This document shows, in pieces, positions 1 to 5,932 of a stretch of 6,785 bases of DNA. Source of the DNA: Parachlamydiales bacterium (lineage in GTDB: Bacteria > Chlamydiota > Chlamydiia > Chlamydiales > Rhabdochlamydiaceae); NCBI GenBank assembly GCA_020050965.1, contig JAGVJV010000225.1, positions 1-6,785 on the forward strand. The letters run 5' to 3'. Position numbers and translations under genes: made by a program. Numbering within the stretch: position 1 is the first letter of the stretch; each line of letters opens with the position of its first letter. The notes under the pieces are model-generated. The model had not been told where the DNA came from, searched no databases, and worked only from the letters and a program-made list of their open reading frames with translations.

Positions 1-2094
1 CTGCCTACAGATGAGGCTCGCATCCCTAAGGTGAAAGCGGCTCCGAAGCATTTTGATCCACATAGACGAGAAACTTTCCTGCTTGAGATTGGTTCGGAAG
101 AACTTCCCGCTACATTTGTCCCCATCGGAATGCAAAATCTCGAAAATGCACTGCGCGCCCTTCTAAAACAGCGAGAGATCTCCTACGAAACACTACACGT
201 TTTTGGCACGCCAAGGCGACTTGGTGTTTTGATCCAGGGCCTTGTCGAAGGGACTTCAGAGAAGGTTGTGCAGCGGAAAGGACCCAATATCAGTGTTGCA
301 TTTGCTGAAGATGGCCTGCCGAGCAAACAGGGAGCTGGCTTCCTCAAATCGGTCGGCTTTGAAACCGCCACTTTGAAACAGGTTCTGGAAAGAAAAATCG
401 AAGCTCTAGAAATCAGCGGCGAGCATCTGCTTGCCACTGTCAAGACACCGGGCATTTCTATTTATGAAACGCTAGCTGAAGAGCTTCCTAAACTGATTCT
501 GAATCTCGACTTCCCCAAAAAAATGCGCTGGGGAACGCTTGATATCGCATTCCCGCGCCCTATTCAGTGGATTGTCGCCCTCTATGGTGATCAAGTAGTC
601 CCCTTTGTCGTCGGCAATATCGGTTCGGGACATCATACTTTTGGCCATGCGCAGCTCGATCCGAAAAAAATCATCCTGAATGAAGCAAAAGAGTACTTCG
701 AAGTTCTAAAGAAACACAAAGTCCTTGCCGATGTGGATGAGAGAAGAGATTCGATCACTCAGCAACTGAGCTCCATTGAAAAGTCGTTACATGGCATGGC
801 GCTGGAAAAGAAAAAAGTGCTCGCCCAAGTGCTCCATCTGACTGAGTGGCCCACCCTTACCTACACAGACTTTAATCCTGACTTCTTGAAAGCTCCTCCC
901 GAGGTGCTCATTTCTGAGATGGTCGAACACCAAAAGTATTTCCCAGTAGCAGAAAGCTCTGGAAAGCTGATGAACAAATTCATCATCACAGCAGACAATA
1001 CACCCAATGATCTGATTCGGCACGGCAATCGGAAAGTGCTCTCAGCAAGACTTGCCGACGGGATTTTCCTATACGAACAAGATCTGCAGCAGCCTTTAGA
1101 GAAGTTCAATGAAAAACTCGAGAAAATGACCTTCCAAAAGGATCTTGGCTCAGTTTTCGCCAAAGTGATGCGCATTGTAGATCTTTCGCAAGGGCTCAAT
1201 GACACTTTAAAACTCGCGGACTCGAAAAAAGTGGCCCGAGCTGCGCTCCTATGCAAAGCAGATCTAGCCTCTGAAATGGTGGGAGAATTCCCCGAGTTGC
1301 AAGGGACGATCGGCAAATATTATGCCCTCGCCCAAAAAGAAGACGTGGAAGTGGCGACGGCAATCGAAGAGCATTGGCTACCTCGTATTGAGGGAGGAAA
1401 TCTTCCCCAAAGCAAGACGGGCATCATTTTGAGTTTAACCGACAAACTCGACAATCTGATCAGCTATTTTAAAGTGGGCCTCATCCCCACCTCCTCTTCC
1501 GACCCATACGCCTTGCGCAGACAGACGATCGGCATCCTCAAGATCCTGGTCGAAAACAAACTCTCCCTCAATCTCGCTGACTTCCTTAATGAAGAAGTGC
1601 TGACTTATGTGACCAGCCGATCAAAAGGAGTATTCGAAGAGTTTGGATTTGCCAAAGATGAAGTGGAAGCCTCACTGATGGGCCTCTTGCGCGACCCATA
1701 CGATCAATACTGCAAAATTCAGACACTGCACACTTTCCGCAAAGAGCCCGCCTTTGACAAACTATTTGAAGTCTATAAACGGGCCAAAGGACAGCTGGAG
1801 AAAGGAACTCCCGGGGTCTTCGATCCAGCCCTTGCCACTGAACCTGCCGAAAAAGGACTTGTTCACGCACTGTCTCATCTAGAAAAACAGTGGCACAACC
1901 TGATCAAGCAAAAGAGCTATGCAGAGGCTTTTAATGAGATGGCAAAATTGCAAAAACCGCTCGCCGATCTGTTTGACAATGTGAAAATTCTCTGCGATGA
2001 TCCGGCACTACGGAATAACCGCTTAAGTCTGCTGCATAAAGTCTTCGCCCACTTTGAAGAGCTGCTCGACTTTAGCAAAATCCAAGGAAAGTAA
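1..2094 (+). CDS. glyS: Glycyl-tRNA synthetase, beta-subunit region (C-terminal part of a probable fused GlyQS), 5' truncated
   Basis: Attaches glycine to tRNA-Gly (ATP-dependent) in the cytoplasm; this is the beta region of the bacterial alpha-beta class II enzyme. The first in-frame start-like codon is a GTG at 31, but the frame is open from base 1 (LPTDEARIPK precedes it) and no ribosome-binding site precedes the GTG, so I treat the gene as entering from the left. Beta hallmarks in order: LLEIGSEELP (about 79-108), FPKKMRWG and FPRPIQW (about 511-570), CKADLASEMVGEFPELQG (about 1252-1305), SDPYALRRQTIGILKIL (about 1498-1548), and the C-terminal tRNA-binding tail DNVKILCDDPALRNNRLSLL, ending FSKIQGK. 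About 697 residues are visible, close to a whole beta subunit. In chlamydiae alpha (about 290 residues) and beta are one chain; the open frame fits that, but the alpha part is not visible. The stop TAA shares one base with the next ATG. Confidence 0.95.
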   Translation: MPTDEARIPKVKAAPKHFDPHRRETFLLEIGSEELPATFVPIGMQNLENALRALLKQREISYETLHVFGTPRRLGVLIQGLVEGTSEKVVQRKGPNISVAFAEDGLPSKQGAGFLKSVGFETATLKQVLERKIEALEISGEHLLATVKTPGISIYETLAEELPKLILNLDFPKKMRWGTLDIAFPRPIQWIVALYGDQVVPFVVGNIGSGHHTFGHAQLDPKKIILNEAKEYFEVLKKHKVLADVDERRDSITQQLSSIEKSLHGMALEKKKVLAQVLHLTEWPTLTYTDFNPDFLKAPPEVLISEMVEHQKYFPVAESSGKLMNKFIITADNTPNDLIRHGNRKVLSARLADGIFLYEQDLQQPLEKFNEKLEKMTFQKDLGSVFAKVMRIVDLSQGLNDTLKLADSKKVARAALLCKADLASEMVGEFPELQGTIGKYYALAQKEDVEVATAIEEHWLPRIEGGNLPQSKTGIILSLTDKLDNLISYFKVGLIPTSSSDPYALRRQTIGILKILVENKLSLNLADFLNEEVLTYVTSRSKGVFEEFGFAKDEVEASLMGLLRDPYDQYCKIQTLHTFRKEPAFDKLFEVYKRAKGQLEKGTPGVFDPALATEPAEKGLVHALSHLEKQWHNLIKQKSYAEAFNEMAKLQKPLADLFDNVKILCDDPALRNNRLSLLHKVFAHFEELLDFSKIQGK
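2084..2088 (+). promoter_or_regulatory. Ribosome-binding site of the M19 dipeptidase gene
   Basis: AAGGA lies 5 bases before the ATG at 2094, inside the last codons of the synthetase gene. With the TAATG overlap it suggests that the dipeptidase is translated from the same message, by reinitiation or coupling. Confidence 0.7.
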
Positions 2095-3038
2095 TGGATA
2101 TTGTAGACCTGCATTGCGATCTGCTCTGTTATCTGGGAATAGATCCAAAACGGGATGCCTTCAATCCTGCAATTCGGTGTAGCGGGCCTCAACTAAAAGC
2201 CGGCAATGTGAAGTTGCAAGTGCTGGCTATTTTTGCAGAATCCAATCTCTACTCAGTCCTCTATGGGCAAGAGCAGCTGCGCCGCTTTCTATCACTTCCA
2301 GTGCAATATCCCGATTATTTCACCAAGGACAGCATCCTCCCCGCCTTTGAAAGCGCCTCTGCCTTTGCATTGGAAGCAGAACCTTTTGATCATGTGCTAG
2401 ACCGACTAGAGTCAATCCTCACTCAGATCACCCCCTTGTACATTAGCCTAACCTGGAATGGCGAAAATCGATTTGGCGGCGGCTGCGGTAGTGACAAAGG
2501 ATTAAAGAGCGATGGCGAAGAGTTGCTAAAATTCTTAAGCGGCCGAGGCATTGCGATTGACTTTAGCCATACTTCAGATCCATTGGCCTACGACATTTTA
2601 AATGCCATTGACAAACACGATTTAAACTTACGCGTCATGGCCAGCCATAGCAACTTCCGCACCCTTCAGGATCAACCGCGCAATTTACCCGATGATCTAG
2701 CCAAAGCGATCATCGACCGAAAAGGGTTGATCGGTTTGAATTTCTATAAAAAATTTCTTGAAACACCGCGCCAACTCTATGAGATGATCAACTATGGGAT
2801 TCAACTGGGTGGAACAGAAGCTCTTGCTTTCGGTGCCGACTTCTTCTGCCTCGACGACCTTCATACTATCCTCCAGGGCCCCTCTGGCTTTTTCGACGAG
2901 ATGTCCGACTCCTCCAAATACCCCTCAATACTTGAAGGGATCCGGCGGGAAATGAGGCTCTCAGATGACCAATTAGAAAACATAGCCTCTAAAAACGCCC
3001 TTCGTTTTATTGAAAATAAACACGCAATTTCGCTATAA
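2094..3038 (+). CDS. Membrane dipeptidase family (peptidase M19) protein
   Basis: Predicted metal-dependent dipeptidase of the renal/membrane dipeptidase family (M19, amidohydrolase fold), which hydrolyses dipeptides. The 314-residue length is in the usual bacterial range. Family landmarks: N-terminal VDLHCDL with metal ligands H7 and D9; a likely bridging Glu at E94 (ALEAE, in the place of the family's EGG segment); the core strand YISLTWNGENRFGGG (116-130); IDFSHT with H159; ASHSNFRTL with H185; RNLPDDL (196-202); GLIGLNFYKKFL (211-222); and the acidic residue of the SDFDG motif as GADFFC, D249. The set of ligands therefore looks complete. No signal peptide or membrane segment is visible, so a cytoplasmic enzyme is likely. 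The start is fixed by AAGGA plus the 1-base overlap with the synthetase stop. The physiological substrate cannot be read from the sequence; a role in recycling peptides or D-amino-acid dipeptides is only a guess. Confidence 0.9.
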   Translation: MDIVDLHCDLLCYLGIDPKRDAFNPAIRCSGPQLKAGNVKLQVLAIFAESNLYSVLYGQEQLRRFLSLPVQYPDYFTKDSILPAFESASAFALEAEPFDHVLDRLESILTQITPLYISLTWNGENRFGGGCGSDKGLKSDGEELLKFLSGRGIAIDFSHTSDPLAYDILNAIDKHDLNLRVMASHSNFRTLQDQPRNLPDDLAKAIIDRKGLIGLNFYKKFLETPRQLYEMINYGIQLGGTEALAFGADFFCLDDLHTILQGPSGFFDEMSDSSKYPSILEGIRREMRLSDDQLENIASKNALRFIENKHAISL

Positions 3039-3039
3039 T
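3010..3039 (+). promoter_or_regulatory. Near-consensus sigma70-type promoter for the 204-residue hypothetical gene
   Basis: TTGAAA (3010-3015, one mismatch to TTGACA), an 18-base spacer, then a perfect TATAAT (3034-3039). The -10 box covers the stop codon of the dipeptidase gene (TAA 3036-3038). Transcription would start near 3046, leaving a leader of about 28 bases before the ATG at 3074. Confidence 0.65.
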
Positions 3040-3063
3040 AGTTGCACCAATAAATAAAAATTT

Positions 3064-3069
3064 GAGGTG
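3064..3069 (+). promoter_or_regulatory. Ribosome-binding site deciding the ATG 3074 start
   Basis: GAGGTG ends 4 bases before ATG 3074. A TTG at 3062 is in frame four codons upstream, but it overlaps this Shine-Dalgarno sequence and has none of its own, so ATG 3074 is preferred. Confidence 0.7.
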
Positions 3070-3073
3070 TAAT

Positions 3074-3688
3074 ATGCATATTCCAGTTCCTTCATTAACT
3101 AATATTTTAAATTATTATACAAACCAATTTCATAAATCAGTCACAGACGTCGTGAACTGGAAAAATGCTGAGGCACTTAAGAATGCTGCTCTTGCACGAC
3201 CTGAGATTGCCCTTCCTGTACTTGCCACGGGAGCTGTTGTTTCTCTGTATGCGCTCAGCAGATGTTTCTCCTCTACTCCAACAACTGAACAGACTGTTGA
3301 TGCTGAAGAAACCGCATCAGAGAGTAAAATCCATTCTTATTCTGCAACAATGACTGTTGAGTTTGAAGAAACAAACAGAGAACAACCTGCGTCAGAAAAA
3401 AGCACGGCACTTGTTACTGTGGCTACTCCTAAACCAGAAGATGATATCGTAGAGGTCAATGCTACGGAACTCGCTGAAAAACAGTCTGAAAAGCCTACAA
3501 AAAGGATATGGACTGTGTTCTACATCGGAAATCAACCTGTATTGGCGGTATCTGATAAGGTTGCTGATGAAGTGATTCGGGAATTCGAAAAAGCGGCCCT
3601 ATTATGGTTAGCTACGCCTCACTTCTGTCCAAACTGCATGGGATTTAGCCACCCTGTATTTGCATTTCCCAGTTTGCTCTTGAGCTAA
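3074..3688 (+). CDS. Hypothetical protein, 204 residues, one predicted membrane segment
   Basis: I do not recognise this protein. From ATG 3074 it has a polar N-terminus with a basic/amphipathic stretch (about 17-42), one strong hydrophobic segment (about 44-64, IALPVLATGAVVSLYALSRCF), then a Ser/Thr/Glu-rich, acidic, low-complexity region (about 66-142) that looks disordered. A compact segment follows (about 144-173, KRIWTVFYIGNQPVLAVSDK), then a hydrophobic C-terminal tail with a CPNC pair (C185, C188), which could be a metal or redox site. No cleavable signal peptide is evident; a single-pass anchored protein with a long soluble part fits best. The gene begins very AT-rich (13 G/C in its first 60 bases) and has its own promoter, unlike the coupled genes upstream. 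In chlamydiae such anchored, low-complexity proteins are often lineage-specific and sometimes secreted, but nothing here proves secretion. Its stop overlaps the convergent DCC gene by 4 bases. Confidence refers to it being a real gene. Confidence 0.75.
   Translation: MHIPVPSLTNILNYYTNQFHKSVTDVVNWKNAEALKNAALARPEIALPVLATGAVVSLYALSRCFSSTPTTEQTVDAEETASESKIHSYSATMTVEFEETNREQPASEKSTALVTVATPKPEDDIVEVNATELAEKQSEKPTKRIWTVFYIGNQPVLAVSDKVADEVIREFEKAALLWLATPHFCPNCMGFSHPVFAFPSLLLS
3292..3372 (+). repeat. Short imperfect direct repeat inside the hypothetical gene
   Basis: The 21-base units 3292-3312 and 3352-3372 match at 18 of 21 positions, exactly 60 bases apart, giving TVDAEET and TVEFEET in the acidic region of the protein. 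It may be a remnant of a 20-codon duplication; the sequence between the copies has diverged. Confidence 0.45.
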
Positions 3689-4089
3689 TTTCCAAACAAA
3701 TTCCGGTTATGTGCCACGGCCCGATAAAATAGATCGATCCCTGGCACATAACAAAGCGCCCCAAGCCATTCATACTTGCCACCAAGAAGTTTGAAAATGC
3801 GGAAGACTGCCTTAGCGCGGACCCAAACCCGTTTCTGATCCTCAAGTAAAACCATCGTATCGCCGGTGAGGTACTTTGCGGGAACTAATTCTTTGGCTTT
3901 GGCGCTTGTTAAGGGATAAAATTCGAAGATTTTTTCTTTGTCGAGCTCCTGTAGCTTTCTGACCGACTTTTGGCAGAGATGGCAGTTGCTATCAAAAAAG
4001 ATCAGATGTCTTAACTCGACTTTGTACATTTTTTTGGCAATAATTCCGGGGATAGCGTCCGCCCTTTTATTATTTTTTTGCTCATTCAT
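3685..4089 (-). CDS. DCC-family (DUF393) thiol-disulfide oxidoreductase-like protein
   Basis: Small protein of the DCC family (DUF393), named for the N-terminal DxxCxxC motif and thought to be thioredoxin-like; substrates are largely unknown. From ATG 4089 it has 134 residues, with LIFFDSNCHLC giving D33, C36 and C39, then FEFYPLTS (about 55-62), a GDTMVLLED strand (about 76-84), and the family's C-terminal PGIDLFYRAVAHNRNLFG, so it is complete. Start choice: ATG 4089 has GAGGA four bases upstream and overlaps the stop of a tiny upstream ORF (ATGA). The frame is open further up to a TTG at 4161, which is unlikely. ATG 4029 (MYKVELRHLIFFD) would give 114 residues, closer to a minimal family member, but has no Shine-Dalgarno. 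The first 26 or so residues are encoded by the left arm of the large palindrome and look like a non-conserved extension. It lies downstream of dnaG and is probably co-transcribed with it. Confidence 0.85.
   Translation of the reverse strand: MNEQKNNKRADAIPGIIAKKMYKVELRHLIFFDSNCHLCQKSVRKLQELDKEKIFEFYPLTSAKAKELVPAKYLTGDTMVLLEDQKRVWVRAKAVFRIFKLLGGKYEWLGALCYVPGIDLFYRAVAHNRNLFGN
3706..3752. repeat. 11-bp perfect inverted repeat near the convergent gene ends
   Basis: GTTATGTGCCA (3706-3716) is the exact reverse complement of TGGCACATAAC (3742-3752), with a 25-base loop that can add two more G-C pairs after one mismatch. It lies 18 bases past the stop of the hypothetical gene and inside the last codons of the DCC gene. 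It could form a hairpin in either transcript, but no T-run follows on either strand, so it is not a standard intrinsic terminator. Confidence 0.55.
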
Positions 4090-4181
4090 AGGGTCCTCGC
4101 AGCTATGAATTCGCAAAAAAATAATAAAATCATCGGACGCCTCCCTCGGATCTCTTGCCAAAAAATGTACAAAGTCGAGTT
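4013..4181. repeat. Long imperfect palindrome (about 169 bases) between dnaG and the DCC gene
   Basis: The two halves are reverse complements over most of their length. Outer stem: 4013-4040 with 4155-4181 (27 pairs, one extra T in a T7/A6 run). A diverged middle follows with short matches (4045-4048 with 4147-4150; 4050-4051 with 4144-4145). Then 4055-4061 with 4134-4140 (7 pairs), 4065-4081 with 4113-4129 (17 perfect pairs), and 4084-4091 with 4103-4110 (8 perfect pairs). The apical loop is 4092-4102. The outer right end coincides with the last base of the dnaG stop codon; the outer left end reaches 17 bases past the internal ATG 4029 of the DCC gene. No clear target-site duplication flanks it. 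It could be a MITE-like or coding palindromic element, an inverted duplication, or an RNA hairpin between two cistrons. Confidence 0.9.
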
Positions 4182-4184
4182 CAT
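4086..4184 (-). CDS. Possible 32-residue ORF linking dnaG and the DCC gene
   Basis: On the minus strand an ATG (4184-4182) overlaps the dnaG stop as ATGA, runs 32 codons and ends in TGA (4088-4086), which overlaps the DCC start as ATGA. The peptide begins MNSTLYIFWQ, has a basic patch (RGRR), then a hydrophobic stretch (MILLFFCEFIAA), like a small membrane peptide. No Shine-Dalgarno is seen, and it lies wholly within the palindrome, so the ORF may be a by-product. It could act as a coupling or leader peptide for the DCC gene. Confidence 0.25.
   Translation of the reverse strand: MNSTLYIFWQEIRGRRPMILLFFCEFIAARTL
4094..4098 (-). promoter_or_regulatory. Ribosome-binding site of the DCC gene, in the apical loop of the palindrome
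   Basis: On the minus strand GAGGA lies four bases before ATG 4089. It falls within the 11-base loop (4092-4102), while the start codon falls within the 8-bp apical stem. This supports ATG 4089 over the alternatives and suggests that folding may affect initiation. Confidence 0.5.
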
Positions 4185-5932
4185 GGAAGCACTACAGTGG
4201 GCTGATTTTTCCTAATTTCGTCGAATACTCTGGCCAGTTTCAGCGCCTCTTCATCCGTGCAGGTTCCACTTTGGATCTTCTGCTTGATCGCCTCCCGCTC
4301 TTCCATCCATTTCCGGATGAGCAGGCGGTGGATCACTTCTACTAGCCCTTCTTCTGCTTTATCAGAATTCACCTTTTTCCGCACGATCTCCGCAAGTAAT
4401 CTCTGCTCCTCCTCTTTTTCGAGGATGCTGCCTAGAGAAATCAGATCGCGAGGGCCTTGGCTTGAGATGAATGTTTCAAAGATGCGGCGACAAACAGGAT
4501 GGCGGAATAGGTCAGGGGCCACATTGAGCTTGGCAATGTCAAAAAGACGAGGATTTGCTCTTAAGATGAGCCAGCGGAGCAGGTCTGTCTCTAGCACTTG
4601 ATCGGGGTCGACATTTTCCCTGCTGGCACTTCCGAACCGTTTGACGAAATAGGCCTGCGGTGTGCTCGCTCCGACGCCGACCACCGATTCGGGGACGCGT
4701 GTTAGCTCAGCAATCTTGCGCAGGCTCTCGTGCACCATCACCGGCTCTTCCCAGGCTCTAATCTGATCGGTCAATTTGCGCAGCAATTCATTCTTTTGGG
4801 CAGGGTTGGAGAGGTCGAGGCCCATGGAGGAAACTTTGACTAAAAACGTGAGGTAATCAGTTGGAGTATTCAGTAATTTGGAGAAAGCATCCACCCCCTC
4901 CGCTCTCACTAAGCTATCGGGGTCATGCTCGGCAGGCAAGTCGAGAACCGAGACGCCGATCCCCTCTTTTTGAAATAGATTTCCCACTTTGACCGCTGCG
5001 CTTTTGCCGGCATTGTCACCATCCATAGCCAAGAAAACCTGATTAACGCCTAGATCGGTGAGCAGTTTGACATGCCCCTCTCCAAAAGCGGTCCCTTGCG
5101 CGGCGACAGCAAAATTGAGGCCAGCATGAATCAGCCTTAGGCAATCGACCTGCCCTTCGACAATGATTGCCCGGCGCTCTTTAGCAATCCGCTGCCGGCT
5201 ATAGTTGAGCCCGAAAAGCAGATGCGATTTTTTAAATAGAGGTGTTTCAGGCGTATTCACATATTTGCCGCCGAAGGTCTCTTCTTTGATCTTGCGTGCT
5301 GAAAAGCCGACGACTGCGCCAAAGGCATCGCGGATGGGGAAGGTAATCCTCTCGGAGAAAAAGTCATTCCCTTTTTCGGTCATCAGTCCTGTGCTAATCA
5401 AAATCTCTTGCGGAATCCCCTCTTTTTTAGCAAAGGTATGAAATAGACTCCGATCGGAAGGGGCATAGCCGATTTGAAAAAATTGGATGAAGTCGAGATC
5501 GATCTCTCTTTTGTAGAGATAGTGGAGCGCCTGATGACCCTCTTCAGTATGCAGTAAAAGGGTGTTGTAGAAGCGGCATGCCAAATCGAGAGCCTCTTTT
5601 AAAGCAACTCGATCGGGTCCTTTTTTCTCCCCTTCGGTCTTTTCAAGAGAGACGCCAAAACGCTCAGCCAACGATTCTACCGCATCGACAAAATTCATTT
5701 TGACATGGTTCATCAAAAAGGCAATCGCATCGCCATGGGCCCCGCACCCAAAACAGTGGTAATGGGTATCGCCCGCCTGGACCATGAAGGAGGGGGTTTT
5801 TTCCTCATGGAAAGGGCAGAGTCCCTTATAGGTGGCCCCCGATCGCTTCAATTGCATATGAGAAGAGAGAACCTCGATCAGGTCAACCTTGTCGCGTAAT
5901 GTGTCTAAGCTCTCGGTGGTATAAAGTGCCAT
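4181..5932 (-). CDS. dnaG: DNA primase DnaG
   Basis: Makes RNA primers at the replication fork with the DnaB helicase. At 583 residues it has the full bacterial architecture. The N-terminal CHC2 zinc-binding domain has C39, H42, C60 and C63 (CPFHEEKTPSF ... HCFGCGAHGD). The catalytic core follows with RITFPIRDAFGAVVGFSAR (195-213) and KYVNTPETPLFKKSHLLFGL (223-242). The Toprim domain has E259 in IIVEGQVDC, AQGTAF (278-283) and MDGDNAGK with D304 and D306, then EHDPDSLV (335-342). The helical C-terminal part (about 370-583) corresponds to the helicase-binding region and is, as usual, poorly conserved. Toprim motif 1 reads EGQVD instead of the common EGYMD; the catalytic Glu is kept. Start ATG 5932 (MALYTTESLDTLRDKVDLIEVL) matches the usual family N-terminus, although no Shine-Dalgarno is visible. 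It is divergent from mutS, and the stop TGA overlaps a downstream ATG. Confidence 0.97.
   Translation of the reverse strand: MALYTTESLDTLRDKVDLIEVLSSHMQLKRSGATYKGLCPFHEEKTPSFMVQAGDTHYHCFGCGAHGDAIAFLMNHVKMNFVDAVESLAERFGVSLEKTEGEKKGPDRVALKEALDLACRFYNTLLLHTEEGHQALHYLYKREIDLDFIQFFQIGYAPSDRSLFHTFAKKEGIPQEILISTGLMTEKGNDFFSERITFPIRDAFGAVVGFSARKIKEETFGGKYVNTPETPLFKKSHLLFGLNYSRQRIAKERRAIIVEGQVDCLRLIHAGLNFAVAAQGTAFGEGHVKLLTDLGVNQVFLAMDGDNAGKSAAVKVGNLFQKEGIGVSVLDLPAEHDPDSLVRAEGVDAFSKLLNTPTDYLTFLVKVSSMGLDLSNPAQKNELLRKLTDQIRAWEEPVMVHESLRKIAELTRVPESVVGVGASTPQAYFVKRFGSASRENVDPDQVLETDLLRWLILRANPRLFDIAKLNVAPDLFRHPVCRRIFETFISSQGPRDLISLGSILEKEEEQRLLAEIVRKKVNSDKAEEGLVEVIHRLLIRKWMEEREAIKQKIQSGTCTDEEALKLARVFDEIRKNQPTVVLP

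Noticed and set aside
31..33. GTG as the true start of the glycyl-tRNA synthetase beta gene
   Set aside because: The frame is open upstream to the window edge, no Shine-Dalgarno precedes it, and a fused GlyQS is expected in this kind of organism.
861..1316. Minus-strand open frame of 151 codons opposite glyS
   Set aside because: It lies antisense within a strongly conserved synthetase region, is Ser/Arg-rich like a codon shadow, and has no supporting start signals.
3062..3064. TTG start of the hypothetical gene
   Set aside because: It overlaps the GAGGTG that serves ATG 3074 and lacks its own ribosome site.
4065..4129. Intrinsic terminator for dnaG made by the inner palindrome stems
   Set aside because: The T-runs are inside paired stems rather than after a GC-rich hairpin, so the classic stem plus U-tract arrangement is absent.
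4159..4161. TTG start of the DCC gene giving 158 residues
   Set aside because: The extra residues come from the palindrome, no ribosome site precedes the TTG, and ATG 4089 has a good one.
4013..4181. CRISPR or direct-repeat array
   Set aside because: The repeat is a single inverted pair with no series of direct repeats and spacers.
4257..4601. Plus-strand open frame of 114 codons opposite dnaG
   Set aside because: It is Ser/Arg-rich with no motif, lying antisense to the DnaG C-terminal domain.
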